Assembly: GCA_913063125.1 (NCBI GenBank)
Contig: CAJXZM010000019.1
Span: 1 to 52,354, forward strand
DNA: 52,354 nt
Source: an uncultured Gammaproteobacteria bacterium
GTDB lineage: Bacteria; Pseudomonadota; Gammaproteobacteria; Pseudomonadales; Ketobacteraceae
Direction: 5' to 3'
The notes beneath the pieces were generated by a model, which searched no databases, was not told the origin of the DNA, and saw only the letters and a list, made by a program, of their open reading frames with translations. Both the position numbers and the translations under genes were made by a program. Shown one piece after another: positions 15,178 through 21,892 of the stretch; the stretch's first letter is position 1, and every line of letters starts with the position of its first letter.

Positions 15178-15393
15178 TCATTCATCGGAACAGCACACGC
15201 AACAATCACCATCAAAACGAATCCTTCCTGAATTCAGTAGTGCATCCTCAAGCTTTTTTGCCGTGCTTGTATAGGCGTCTTTACCATTTTCAAATCTGCT
15301 AACGGTATTTGGAGTCATTCCCGTGAGCTCTCCAAGCTTTTGTACTGACCAGCCCAAAGCTGCCCTGGCCATTTTGCATTGTTTAGGTGTCAT
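15178..15393 (-). CDS. Xre-family repressor-like protein
   Basis: A 71-residue single-domain helix-turn-helix protein of the Xre/Cro type: MTPKQCKMARAALGWSVQKL, GELTGMTPNTVSRFENGK, with the turn at residues 20-40, then an extra Cys/Asp-rich tail (DGDCCVCCSDE) unusual for the family. It is divergent from the small-gene operon starting at 15585 and separated from it by an AT-rich region containing an inverted repeat. This is the layout of a phage-like immunity switch, so it probably represses that operon and itself. Confidence 0.8.
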   Translation of the reverse strand: MTPKQCKMARAALGWSVQKLGELTGMTPNTVSRFENGKDAYTSTAKKLEDALLNSGRIRFDGDCCVCCSDE

Positions 15394-15403
15394 TTCTTAA
15401 AAT

Positions 15404-15439
15404 CTTATATTTGTATTGAGTAATAGATATAAATATAAG
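15404..15439. promoter_or_regulatory. Inverted repeat in the Xre/operon divergent region
   Basis: CTTATATTT at 15404 and AAATATAAG at 15431 form 9-bp perfect arms about 18 bp apart, just upstream of the xre start. They are a candidate operator for the adjacent repressor. Confidence 0.5.
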
Positions 15440-15584
15440 GTAAATGGATATATTTTACAAATCATGCTTGAAGATGGCTCATGGATAGATATAATATATT
15501 CATCTTGTAGAGATGAAGCAGGCTTACCAAGTGCTACCAACACCCGATAAGCCTTAACCGCAACCGATAATAAAGGTATCAATC

Positions 15585-15791
15585 ATGGCTACCACGCAGT
15601 ATAGCGAACTACTTAGCGTATTAACCAACCTTAACAATAGCACTCTCCGTTTTCCTGAGATCCGAAGCACCAGTTCTTGTCGTAAGGCTCTTCCATTGGC
15701 CAAGCATTCTTTTTTACATAAGGTGTCAATGAGAGCGAGTGAATTAATTGGAATGTTAGGCAACAGTTTAAGCGGGGGCTGCTCATTATGA
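15585..15791 (+). CDS. Small hypothetical protein (first gene of module operon)
   Basis: A 68-residue protein, MATTQYSELLSVLTNLNN onward, in the position of a Cro or early gene opposite the repressor. Its end overlaps the next start by four bases (ATGA). No helix-turn-helix motif is clear. The ribosome site is weak. Confidence 0.5.
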   Translation: MATTQYSELLSVLTNLNNSTLRFPEIRSTSSCRKALPLAKHSFLHKVSMRASELIGMLGNSLSGGCSL

Positions 15792-15952
15792 AAACTCTAA
15801 AGCAATACCGCCTAGCGATTGTAGCGCATGGCACCGTCACCCCTAAAACAACCATACACCACGTTTTATCTTACTCCCTGAAAGATGCTCTCTCCATTAA
15901 TGTTAATGCTGTGGCGATAAGTTGGAAGCCTGCCATGGGGGTGGTGCTATGA
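15788..15952 (+). CDS. Small hypothetical protein, 54 aa
   Basis: A 54-residue protein (MKTLKQYRLAIVAHG, ending PAMGVVL) with ATGA overlaps to both neighbours, a sign of tight translational coupling in this phage-like operon. The sequence AHGTVTPKTTIHHVLSYSLKDAL suggests a compact alpha/beta fold. Not recognised. Confidence 0.55.
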   Translation: MKTLKQYRLAIVAHGTVTPKTTIHHVLSYSLKDALSINVNAVAISWKPAMGVVL

Positions 15953-16182
15953 ATATCGCTACATTTAATGAAAGGCGGGCCCGGCCAGCCACCAGAAAGG
16001 CTTGCACGATCACTTTGGAACCCGAAGCGGTACTTCAGGGTATTAGGGCCATTGCTGAAGCAATGACAAGCATGACTATAGATGAAACACCCAAGGAGAC
16101 TGTTTGTTTTCTAGCGATGTTACAGTTGGAATTAATCGAGGCTCTTGAAAACCTACCTAGTGGCGTGGGGGTGGCGTCATGA
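15949..16182 (+). CDS. Small hypothetical protein, 77 aa
   Basis: Starts at ATG 15949 overlapping the previous stop by four bases; a longer in-frame extension to 15922 is unlikely. Helical, with a hydrophobic segment ETVCFLAMLQLELIEALENL. It is coupled to the next gene by ATGA at 16179. It resembles small accessory proteins of satellite or phage early operons; no family named. Confidence 0.55.
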   Translation: MNIATFNERRARPATRKACTITLEPEAVLQGIRAIAEAMTSMTIDETPKETVCFLAMLQLELIEALENLPSGVGVAS

Positions 16183-16460
16183 AGGTAATTACAATCGATG
16201 GCGAAGAGTGCAGGGTTAAAAGCTTTCATGAATCAACCGACTATGAGCATTGCACAATCAGGCTTGTTCTTGTACTAGAGAAAAACGGTCTCTTGCATTG
16301 GTTGAATCCAGTTTTGTTACTCGGAAAGGGCGTGCTTCCATCGGAACAAGAGCTAAAAATTAGTTCCTGGAGAGATAAGCATTCGAGTGGAAAAGTTGGG
16401 TATGCGGGATGGGCTGGGAAGCCGTTCACTGTTGAGCGCTTTTGGGTGGCGAGGGTGTAA
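16179..16460 (+). CDS. Hypothetical protein, 93 aa
   Basis: A 93-residue alpha/beta protein starting at ATGA overlap with the previous gene. Contains WLNPVLLLGKGVLPSEQELK and SGKVGYAGWAGKPFTVERFW. It is the fourth gene of the module operon, six bases before the winged-helix gene. Not recognised. Confidence 0.55.
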   Translation: MKVITIDGEECRVKSFHESTDYEHCTIRLVLVLEKNGLLHWLNPVLLLGKGVLPSEQELKISSWRDKHSSGKVGYAGWAGKPFTVERFWVARV

Positions 16461-16466
16461 TTCGTT

Positions 16467-16895
16467 GTGTCAAGAAATAGAACTAAGGGGAAGATTAAAC
16501 GTAGTAATAAGCCTTTTTGTCAGGTGTGGCATGAACTTTTAGACTCGCCAGATTATTTAAATCTAAACCACCCAGCGAAAACGCTATTGTTTGATGTTAT
16601 GAGGCAGTACAGGGGGAATAATAACGGTGATCTTTGCATTACATTGAGTGTGATGAAGGAGCGCGGCTGGAAATCAAACGATACTTTAACCAGGGCCAAA
16701 AAGGAGCTAATAAATTCTGGTCTTATAATCGAGACTAGGCAAGGTGGTAGGCATAAGTGTTCATTGTTTGCACTTTCATTTGAGGCAGTTGATGGGTGCG
16801 GTGGGAAATTGGATGTGCTTGAGACTTTAACTCCTCCAAAGCCACTAAGAAAAAACAAAATTGGTATACCGTCTAACGGTGCAGTTGCCGCCTGA
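16467..16895 (+). CDS. Winged-helix initiator-like protein
   Basis: A 142-residue protein. The pattern PFCQVWHELLDSPDYLNLNH, KTLLFDVMRQYRGNNNGDL, then ELINSGLIIETRQGG is the winged-helix block seen in many small phage, satellite and plasmid replication or regulatory proteins. It starts at GTG 16467. The last codons (GIPSNGAVAA) are encoded by an ACCGTCTAACGGT palindrome at 16868, so the gene carries one copy of its likely target site inside its own 3' end. Three more copies follow. I infer an initiator or regulator that binds them. A fragment of this gene is at 11910-12014. Confidence 0.6.
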   Translation: MSRNRTKGKIKRSNKPFCQVWHELLDSPDYLNLNHPAKTLLFDVMRQYRGNNNGDLCITLSVMKERGWKSNDTLTRAKKELINSGLIIETRQGGRHKCSLFALSFEAVDGCGGKLDVLETLTPPKPLRKNKIGIPSNGAVAA

Positions 16896-17033
16896 TTGTA
16901 CCGTCTGACGGTGTAGCAGTTTCAATATGAGGGTTTAATTGAACCGTCTAACGGTGCAGTCAGGCCCTTTTTCGTAGAAACGCTGCACCGTTAGACGGTG
17001 ACCTTCTAAGATATCTGCCATATGTACATGTCT
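16868..17033. repeat. ACCGTCTAACGGT repeat region, copy 3
   Basis: Four sites: 16868-16880, 16900-16912 (CTG variant), 16943-16955 and inverted 16987-16999. The last two are arms of a perfect 17-bp inverted repeat (ACCGTCTAACGGTGCAG). The most complete copy of the three regions, directly after and partly inside the winged-helix gene. Confidence 0.75.
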
Positions 17034-17597
17034 AATTGTTTTTCTCTTTAGTCCCTTTATAAAGAATTGCCGTTTAATGGCCCTCGTCGTATTAGAGTTG
17101 ATTTTCCCCAGTGAATAGAGCCCCTTGGTTTCTATATAGTGCCTGGGTAATTTCGTATGTATAAATGGGCTGGGACTGATTGTTCCTGCTCATAATTCAA
17201 TTCTGACGCTTTCAATAAATGAGGGTTAATTCATCAATTAAGACCTTCTTACGTATTCTGTGGGGACTTACAATTATATGCGGAAAGGCGATATTTTAAG
17301 CCGAGGGGGCTATGATCGCCCAAAAGGACTGTCTGCAATCTACGCAAGGGGCTTGAGTTAATCTGTGATATTATGTGAGTTGCAAGAGGTTTGCGTGTTT
17401 TCATACTTGACCATGTTGAGTATCAATAATGATAAGGGTGGCTTTACACGCAGAGACATGGCAAAAAAAACGCCATATTGGACTTTTTAAGCGATTAAAA
17501 TACAAAGGAAATGCAGGTTTTTTGGCAGTGCAAATACAGGGCCTAGAAAATGCAATTATCCTGAGCTCTGTTGAATACACTTTTATCTTGAAGGTAA
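17034..17597. other. Non-coding leader between module and next cassette
   Basis: No gene. About 17330-17520 is related to 12190-12370 after copy 2: both contain CAATC-ACGCAA, AATCTGTGATATTAT and an A-rich GGCTAAAAAACG-like or GGCAAAAAAAACG-like stretch followed by TTTTTAAG. It is a candidate promoter or site region shared by the two module copies. Confidence 0.5.
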
Positions 17598-18098
17598 ATG
17601 ATGAGTAATGAATTAGAAATAGAAATAGAAGGTTTGGCTTTTGAAATGGTAAAAAAAACCTATCCAGATGAGCTAAAAGAGGAATTTGAATTACATATTA
17701 AATCTGCATACTCTGCACCAGAATATTTTGAAATATTGCTGCACTTATCTGAACTTATTTTTGCAATTGGATCAGGGGTTTTAGCTAATATTGCATTTAA
17801 AAATATAGTTCCATCTGATCAGGCTACCAAAAAAGATATTCAATCATTAGTCAGCAGGTATGAAAGTACAATTGAGGAATTAAGAGGGAGGCTGGAGGAA
17901 CAACAATTAGTAAAACTAGACCCTTTAACTAATGAGTCAAAATTCGAATTCAAAGATTGCACTTCTATAGAGGATGATGAGATTTCATTATGTGTATATC
18001 ACGAAAAAATGTTAGCCGAACTAAAAGAAAATGACCATGAAATTATATTTGCAGTTAATGAGGCCATCGAGCAGTTGAATGCAAGAAATCAGGAATAA
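17598..18098 (+). CDS. Hypothetical cassette protein, 166 aa
   Basis: An acidic 166-residue protein with an amphipathic helical N-terminal half, a hydrophobic segment (about 50-68, LHLSELIFAIGSGVLANIAF) that may touch the membrane, and a coiled-coil-like stretch (ESTIEELRGRLEEQQ). ATG at 17598 or 17601, AAGGT upstream. It is followed by an attC-like site. No recognised family. Confidence 0.55.
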   Translation: MMSNELEIEIEGLAFEMVKKTYPDELKEEFELHIKSAYSAPEYFEILLHLSELIFAIGSGVLANIAFKNIVPSDQATKKDIQSLVSRYESTIEELRGRLEEQQLVKLDPLTNESKFEFKDCTSIEDDEISLCVYHEKMLAELKENDHEIIFAVNEAIEQLNARNQE

Positions 18099-18108
18099 GC
18101 TAAAATTT

Positions 18109-18189
18109 GCTTAAACTGAATAATAACAGTTGGCTATCGCTTCGCGATTACATTCAACCGTTATTTTCCGCTTAGCAAGGCGGTTAAGT
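18109..18189 (+). other. attC-like cassette recombination site
   Basis: GCTTAAAC on the left and GTTAAGT (18183-18189) on the right, with AATAACAGTTGGC pairing with the TTCAACCGTTATT side. Closely related to the attC at 9651-9729; both contain CCGCTTAGCAAGGCG. Confidence 0.65.
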
Positions 18190-18229
18190 TCCTGGTTTTA
18201 AGCTCTACCTTTGGAAAAGGAATCACGTT

Positions 18230-19456
18230 TTGAATGTTAAGTGGGAAAAAAACCAACTCCCTCAGTTTTTGATCTCAGATATTAAAGATTGCTTAAAAGT
18301 TGGAGATGACGGAGGCGTCAGTTATACAATCGGAGTTGAATTTCAAATTGATGCTTTGTTTAGCAAAGTTATGCATCGTTACGATTTAGAAGAGAGTGTC
18401 CTGTATGAAAACTTTGATAGTGCAGTAAAGTCAGTTTTTAAAAGTAACCAATTAACAAAGCCAGATGACATATTGTCAGAATTTAGAAATAAATGTGATG
18501 AAAATTTAAGGGTTAAGAATAAGTACTACTTGTTGACCTCGATAAGCTTGAAAAGCAGCCTTATTCCAAAGCGAAGAACTATAAATGGTTGCGCAATAAG
18601 ATTTTATAGCGAGATTCCTAATAAATATAAAAAATCACGCTCAGAATCAATAGAAAGACACAAAGAATTAGAACTTTCAGAACAAAATGATTATGTGTTT
18701 GTGACGGTGTCTGTTACAGCTCCAGATGTCAATACTGCATTCAAAAAAAGTATTGCTGCTCTTGATATAATTAGGAGCATTCTACAGTTGAATTTTAAAA
18801 AAAGTATTCAGTTTTTATCACTGCAAGATCAACATAAATATTCAAGTAATAGTATTTTATCTTTGGGGCAAGTACACACGCTACATTCCCCCAATGGAGC
18901 AATGGCCTGGCGGAATGTATGGTACGAGCCAGATTTCAACGATAAAGGACCGATTAAAGTACGAAATTTTTCTTTAACTGAATCGAATTTAACTGGCTGG
19001 ATTAAGAGCCTAAATGAGAATCCGTTTTCTGAACACTTGCTAGTTTCCTTGGCTAGCTATATTCGTGCGCTCGATCACAAGGATCAGGAATTTCGGTTTA
19101 TGAAACTTTGGTCTGTTATTGAAAGGTTAGTTAAAACTGATGATACAAAAATGATAATCAAGAGGGTTTCCTTCTTTTATGAGAATAGAGCAGTTACTAA
19201 AGATGTGTTGTACTCATTAAGGCAAGCAAGAAACATAAATGTGCATGCTGGATTAAAACCTTTCAATGTTGAAATGAAGAATTTTAAATTATGTTCATTT
19301 ATAGAAGATTTGTTCAGGTTCTTTATTAGTAACCCATTTAAATATGACAATTTGCAAAAGGTTATAGATTTTATTTCTTTATCCACAGAACTGCAAAGCA
19401 TCGATCAGCAAATAAAAAATTTAAAAAAGGTAAAGAAATTTATTGGAGAAGGCTAA
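18230..19456 (+). CDS. HEPN-domain (ApeA-like) cassette protein
   Basis: A 408-residue protein. The C-terminal domain (about 260-390) is an ApeA-like HEPN module: SLASYIRALDHKDQEFRFMKLW, then SVIERL, then the signature RNINVH at residues 334-339. This R-N-x3-H motif is the RNase active-site pattern in HEPN defence and toxin proteins. The N-terminal 250 residues look alpha/beta and unrelated. It starts at TTG 18230 with AAAAGGA upstream. It is the last gene of the array; downstream there is only a weak attC-like inverted repeat (GCACCAA...TTGGTGC near 19500-19525). Confidence 0.65.
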   Translation: MNVKWEKNQLPQFLISDIKDCLKVGDDGGVSYTIGVEFQIDALFSKVMHRYDLEESVLYENFDSAVKSVFKSNQLTKPDDILSEFRNKCDENLRVKNKYYLLTSISLKSSLIPKRRTINGCAIRFYSEIPNKYKKSRSESIERHKELELSEQNDYVFVTVSVTAPDVNTAFKKSIAALDIIRSILQLNFKKSIQFLSLQDQHKYSSNSILSLGQVHTLHSPNGAMAWRNVWYEPDFNDKGPIKVRNFSLTESNLTGWIKSLNENPFSEHLLVSLASYIRALDHKDQEFRFMKLWSVIERLVKTDDTKMIIKRVSFFYENRAVTKDVLYSLRQARNINVHAGLKPFNVEMKNFKLCSFIEDLFRFFISNPFKYDNLQKVIDFISLSTELQSIDQQIKNLKKVKKFIGEG

Positions 19457-19616
19457 GCGCTTAATAAGTCGTTTAAATAGACGTTAAACAATTGGCTTGC
19501 ACCAACGTAATGGTAAGGCTTGGTGCGCATAGCCGAAGCCAGTAGTAAAAAAACAGAATGATCGAAGGGCAGGAAGGATGCCTATGCAGCTTGCTATCGC
19601 TCGTTTTTCTAATTAG

Positions 19617-19838
19617 GTAGAAAAAGACCTCTCTGGGCCTCTAGCTGTAGCCGTAGAGGACTGGAATGGTTTTGCTCGTGCAATCAGTGCTATTGCAGTT
19701 ATTTGACTAAACGCGATTGGAAATGTGGCGGCTTTACAGGCTCTGTGCCTTACTCTGAATGGAGGTGGTGGGCAGCAGGCATTCTGGGATAATGTTGAAA
19801 GAGCAGCGCACAAAGCAAAAATGGCGATAGCGAAATGA
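19617..19838 (+). pseudogene. Decayed gene fragment, possibly phage-derived
   Basis: A frame reading VEKDLSGPLAVAVEDWNGFA and later GGGGQQAFWDNVERAAHKAK, broken by a TGA at 19704 and lacking a start. Composition (Ala/Leu helices, Gly run) recalls the C-terminal end of a phage structural protein, but I cannot name it. It marks the right side of the island just before the tmRNA-derived repeat. Confidence 0.3.
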
Positions 19839-20185
19839 GAATAATATTACTTTTGTGTGCGAGTGCTGTTGTCCGGCGCAGTCTTTTCAAAACCTCCTTA
19901 CGCCGGGGATATTAAGTCTGGCAAGCATCATGGTGCAGGGGTTTGTATCAGGAGTGGCGTTAAGAAGGCTTGCTCATACAATCACGGTGAAAAATAGCAG
20001 AGTCAAAAGTTATATTAAAACGAGCCTCCGAATGCGAGACTTTTTTATTGGCGGGCTTTAGATGTACCCAGTATGCCTATTTAAACCATTGGTGACTTTT
20101 TCTTTTAGTAACACCATAGGTAACATCTTTACTATCTATTGAACTCTATTTTGTTATATATCAGCATGTTAAGTAGTGAATGCAG

Positions 20186-20420
20186 TTCCCGCCGCTTCCA
20201 CCAAATGAAGGTTCAGTAAGAACCTATAAAGCCCGCAAGACCGCTTCATTACCGGTCTTGCGGGCTTTTTTGTGGGAATTATTGCGTCTTAAAATCTAAT
20301 TTAGTGCCATTCGTACTGGGATTTAACTTGCAGGTGGTACTAAGTCGGACTATTTACAACGGAACCAATCCTCTAATATCTATTATTCTCGGTATTAGTT
20401 ACCTATAAAGTTAAAGTGTT
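20186..20420 (+). repeat. Attachment-type repeat at ssrA 3' end, copy 1
   Basis: It begins TTCCCGCCGCTTCCACCA (20186-20203), the expected 3' end of a gammaproteobacterial tmRNA gene. A terminator and 150 bp of flanking sequence follow. The block is repeated at 24136-24369 with a few percent to about a tenth of bases changed. Sequence to the left of TTCCC differs between copies, as expected for integration into the tmRNA 3' end. The intact ssrA gene is not in the window. The stretches at 19457-19616 and 19839-20185 show nothing clear otherwise. Confidence 0.75.
20229..20271 (+). terminator. Rho-independent terminator after ssrA 3' end, copy 1
   Basis: AAGCCCGCAAGACCG pairs perfectly with CGGTCTTGCGGGCTT, followed by a T run. 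It is the normal position for the tmRNA transcript terminator. Confidence 0.85.
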
Positions 20421-20567
20421 CTTGGCCGGCTTATGATCTTGCTGGTCGATTCTACGGGCGGAGCGTTCAGAAATGCCCGCTTTGGCAGCAGCAGTAATTT
20501 GAGGTTGGCTAGCTCTATGGGTCATATATAACCTGACTTGTTGATCTGTAATATGTTTGCCCGACAC
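20403..20567 (-). pseudogene. istA: IS21-family IstA transposase, N-terminal fragment
   Basis: The minus strand reads HITDQQVRLYMTHRASQ and AAAKAGISERSARRI, the helix-turn-helix start of IS21-family IstA transposases. Only about 50 residues remain. The frame runs into the ssrA repeat and stops there, so the element was cut at the repeat border near 20420. Confidence 0.75.
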
Positions 20568-20610
20568 AGAAAACTCCTTCGTTTATCTGTATCGAAATGT
20601 ATCAGATCAA

Positions 20611-20653
20611 CCGGCCAAGATAATTGTCGTTGGACCGGTCAAGTTAATTGTCG
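20611..20653. mobile_element. IS21-type terminal repeats
   Basis: Two 19-bp direct repeats, CCGGCCAAGATAATTGTCG (20611) and CCGGTCAAGTTAATTGTCG (20635), sit upstream of the istA fragment. Multiple short terminal repeats are typical of IS21-family ends where IstA binds. The other end of the element is missing. Confidence 0.65.
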
Positions 20654-20959
20654 CTTAATAGCGAGCCCTTCTGAAGCGCTCGTATACAGGAGGGGATACG
20701 GCTTCCGAAGCCTCTATATATGAGTTTTTTTGATGGGTTGTTGTTGGATAGACTTATTTTTAAATAGACTGTCGATAAGCTGTACGTCTTAAAGTTAGGG
20801 GCATTCAGGCTAGTTCTACTAGGTTGTTGTTTATGTTAATGCAGCAACTAGCCCCGCATTAATCTGGTTGTTAAAGTTGCTAAATGAAACATTTGTTATC
20901 TAAATATACTTCTTTGTTAAGTGTAGAATCACGCATTTTTGCACTTACAGGATACTTAA

Positions 20960-21064
20960 ATGTTACGGAATAACATGAAACATGGATTTTATATTTGCAT
21001 TCTCTTTCTCGTTGCGTGTGGTGGGTCTGGTGGCGGGGCAGGGGTTGATTTCCATGAACAATAG
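20960..21064 (+). CDS. Short lipoprotein-like peptide
   Basis: 34 residues: MKHGFYICILFLVACGGSGG gives a full signal peptide with lipobox LVAC, then only a dozen residues. It may be a truncated lipoprotein gene rather than a functional peptide. Preceded by an AT-rich region (20900-20950) that could hold a promoter. Confidence 0.4.
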   Translation: MLRNNMKHGFYICILFLVACGGSGGGAGVDFHEQ

Positions 21065-21157
21065 ATTAACTCAATGGGTACATTCACCAATAGCCGGACA
21101 ATCTTGATAGCTTCACTATCGACATTGGCAGTATCAAAGCGTGGCTGATGTATCCGA

Positions 21158-21442
21158 GTGAATTACGTGAGGGAATTGAGAGGGTGTTCGGTGAATAGTA
21201 AAAAACGATTTTTTTTGATATTCGCGCCATTACCATTATTGTATGTTATTGGTTTTTTTACAGTGACACCGATAATGTTATCTTCTGACACCCTAAAAGC
21301 TCCGGTGCAATCGTTTTACAAAAAACTGTACCAAGACCCTGTGATGGCGCTAGCCCCCGACAACACCATCAGGGTGCTTTGGACGGATGTTAATTTATAT
21401 TGGTGTGAACGTGATAATAAATGCGGAGTTTCGGACTTATAG
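21158..21442 (+). CDS. Hypothetical membrane-anchored protein
   Basis: Up to 94 residues with one N-terminal membrane helix (FFLIFAPLPLLYVIGFFTV) and a small extracytoplasmic domain ending in a Cys pair (WCERDNKC). A likely start is GTG near 21191 (VNSKKRFF) or an upstream codon. Not recognised. It lies between the IS21 remnant and the HupE gene set and is convergent with it. Confidence 0.45.
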   Translation: MNYVRELRGCSVNSKKRFFLIFAPLPLLYVIGFFTVTPIMLSSDTLKAPVQSFYKKLYQDPVMALAPDNTIRVLWTDVNLYWCERDNKCGVSDL

Positions 21443-21523
21443 GTCGTAGCAAACGCCAGCTTGATCCTCAAAACCAACCGCCTGCACGTGCAATTGGCTT
21501 TGAGTGCTTATGTCTCGATGTGG

Positions 21524-21883
21524 TTAATTTCCTGTGAAATTGGCAGCTATATACTCTCCGCCTAAAGTCAGATAAACATACAATGTTTGTTTCTCAGTAT
21601 CGGCAATGTTCGAATTGACGAATATGACTAGCCACTCAGGGGTGCCCTTAACTGTTATTTTTTCAATCGATGCCGCCGTAATAAGTAACCAACTATTCTC
21701 TAACTTATCTCTTGTCACGAGTGCGGAGACAATCTGGGCCGCATTCTCTTTTGCGGTTTCCTGGGTCACTGGTGCAGGGGAGTGACCGTGGCCATGCCCG
21801 TGATCATGACCACTTCCCGCCATTGCGGTAATTGGGAGCAGGCCAAGAACAAAGCCAAGCAGTAACGTTTTTATATGCATCAT
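21524..21883 (-). CDS. DUF6488 family periplasmic protein
   Basis: A 119-residue protein: signal peptide ending TAMAGS, then the His-rich stretch GHDHGHGHGH, then a conserved domain ending TLGGEYIAANFTGN. This matches the DUF6488 family as I know it. The His cluster suggests metal binding in the periplasm. Starts at ATG 21883 behind AGGAG, ten bases after the hupE-like stop, so it is co-transcribed with it. Family function is not established. Confidence 0.7.
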   Translation of the reverse strand: MMHIKTLLLGFVLGLLPITAMAGSGHDHGHGHGHSPAPVTQETAKENAAQIVSALVTRDKLENSWLLITAASIEKITVKGTPEWLVIFVNSNIADTEKQTLYVYLTLGGEYIAANFTGN

Positions 21884-21892
21884 GTGAATCTC

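Noticed and set aside
15026..15274. 82-codon + strand frame opposite the Xre gene
   Set aside because: It runs through the antisense of the well-supported repressor gene and shows no ribosome site or recognisable domain.
20186..20203. Complete tRNA or tmRNA gene
   Set aside because: Only the last 18 bases match; no tRNA-like fold or tmRNA body exists upstream in either copy.
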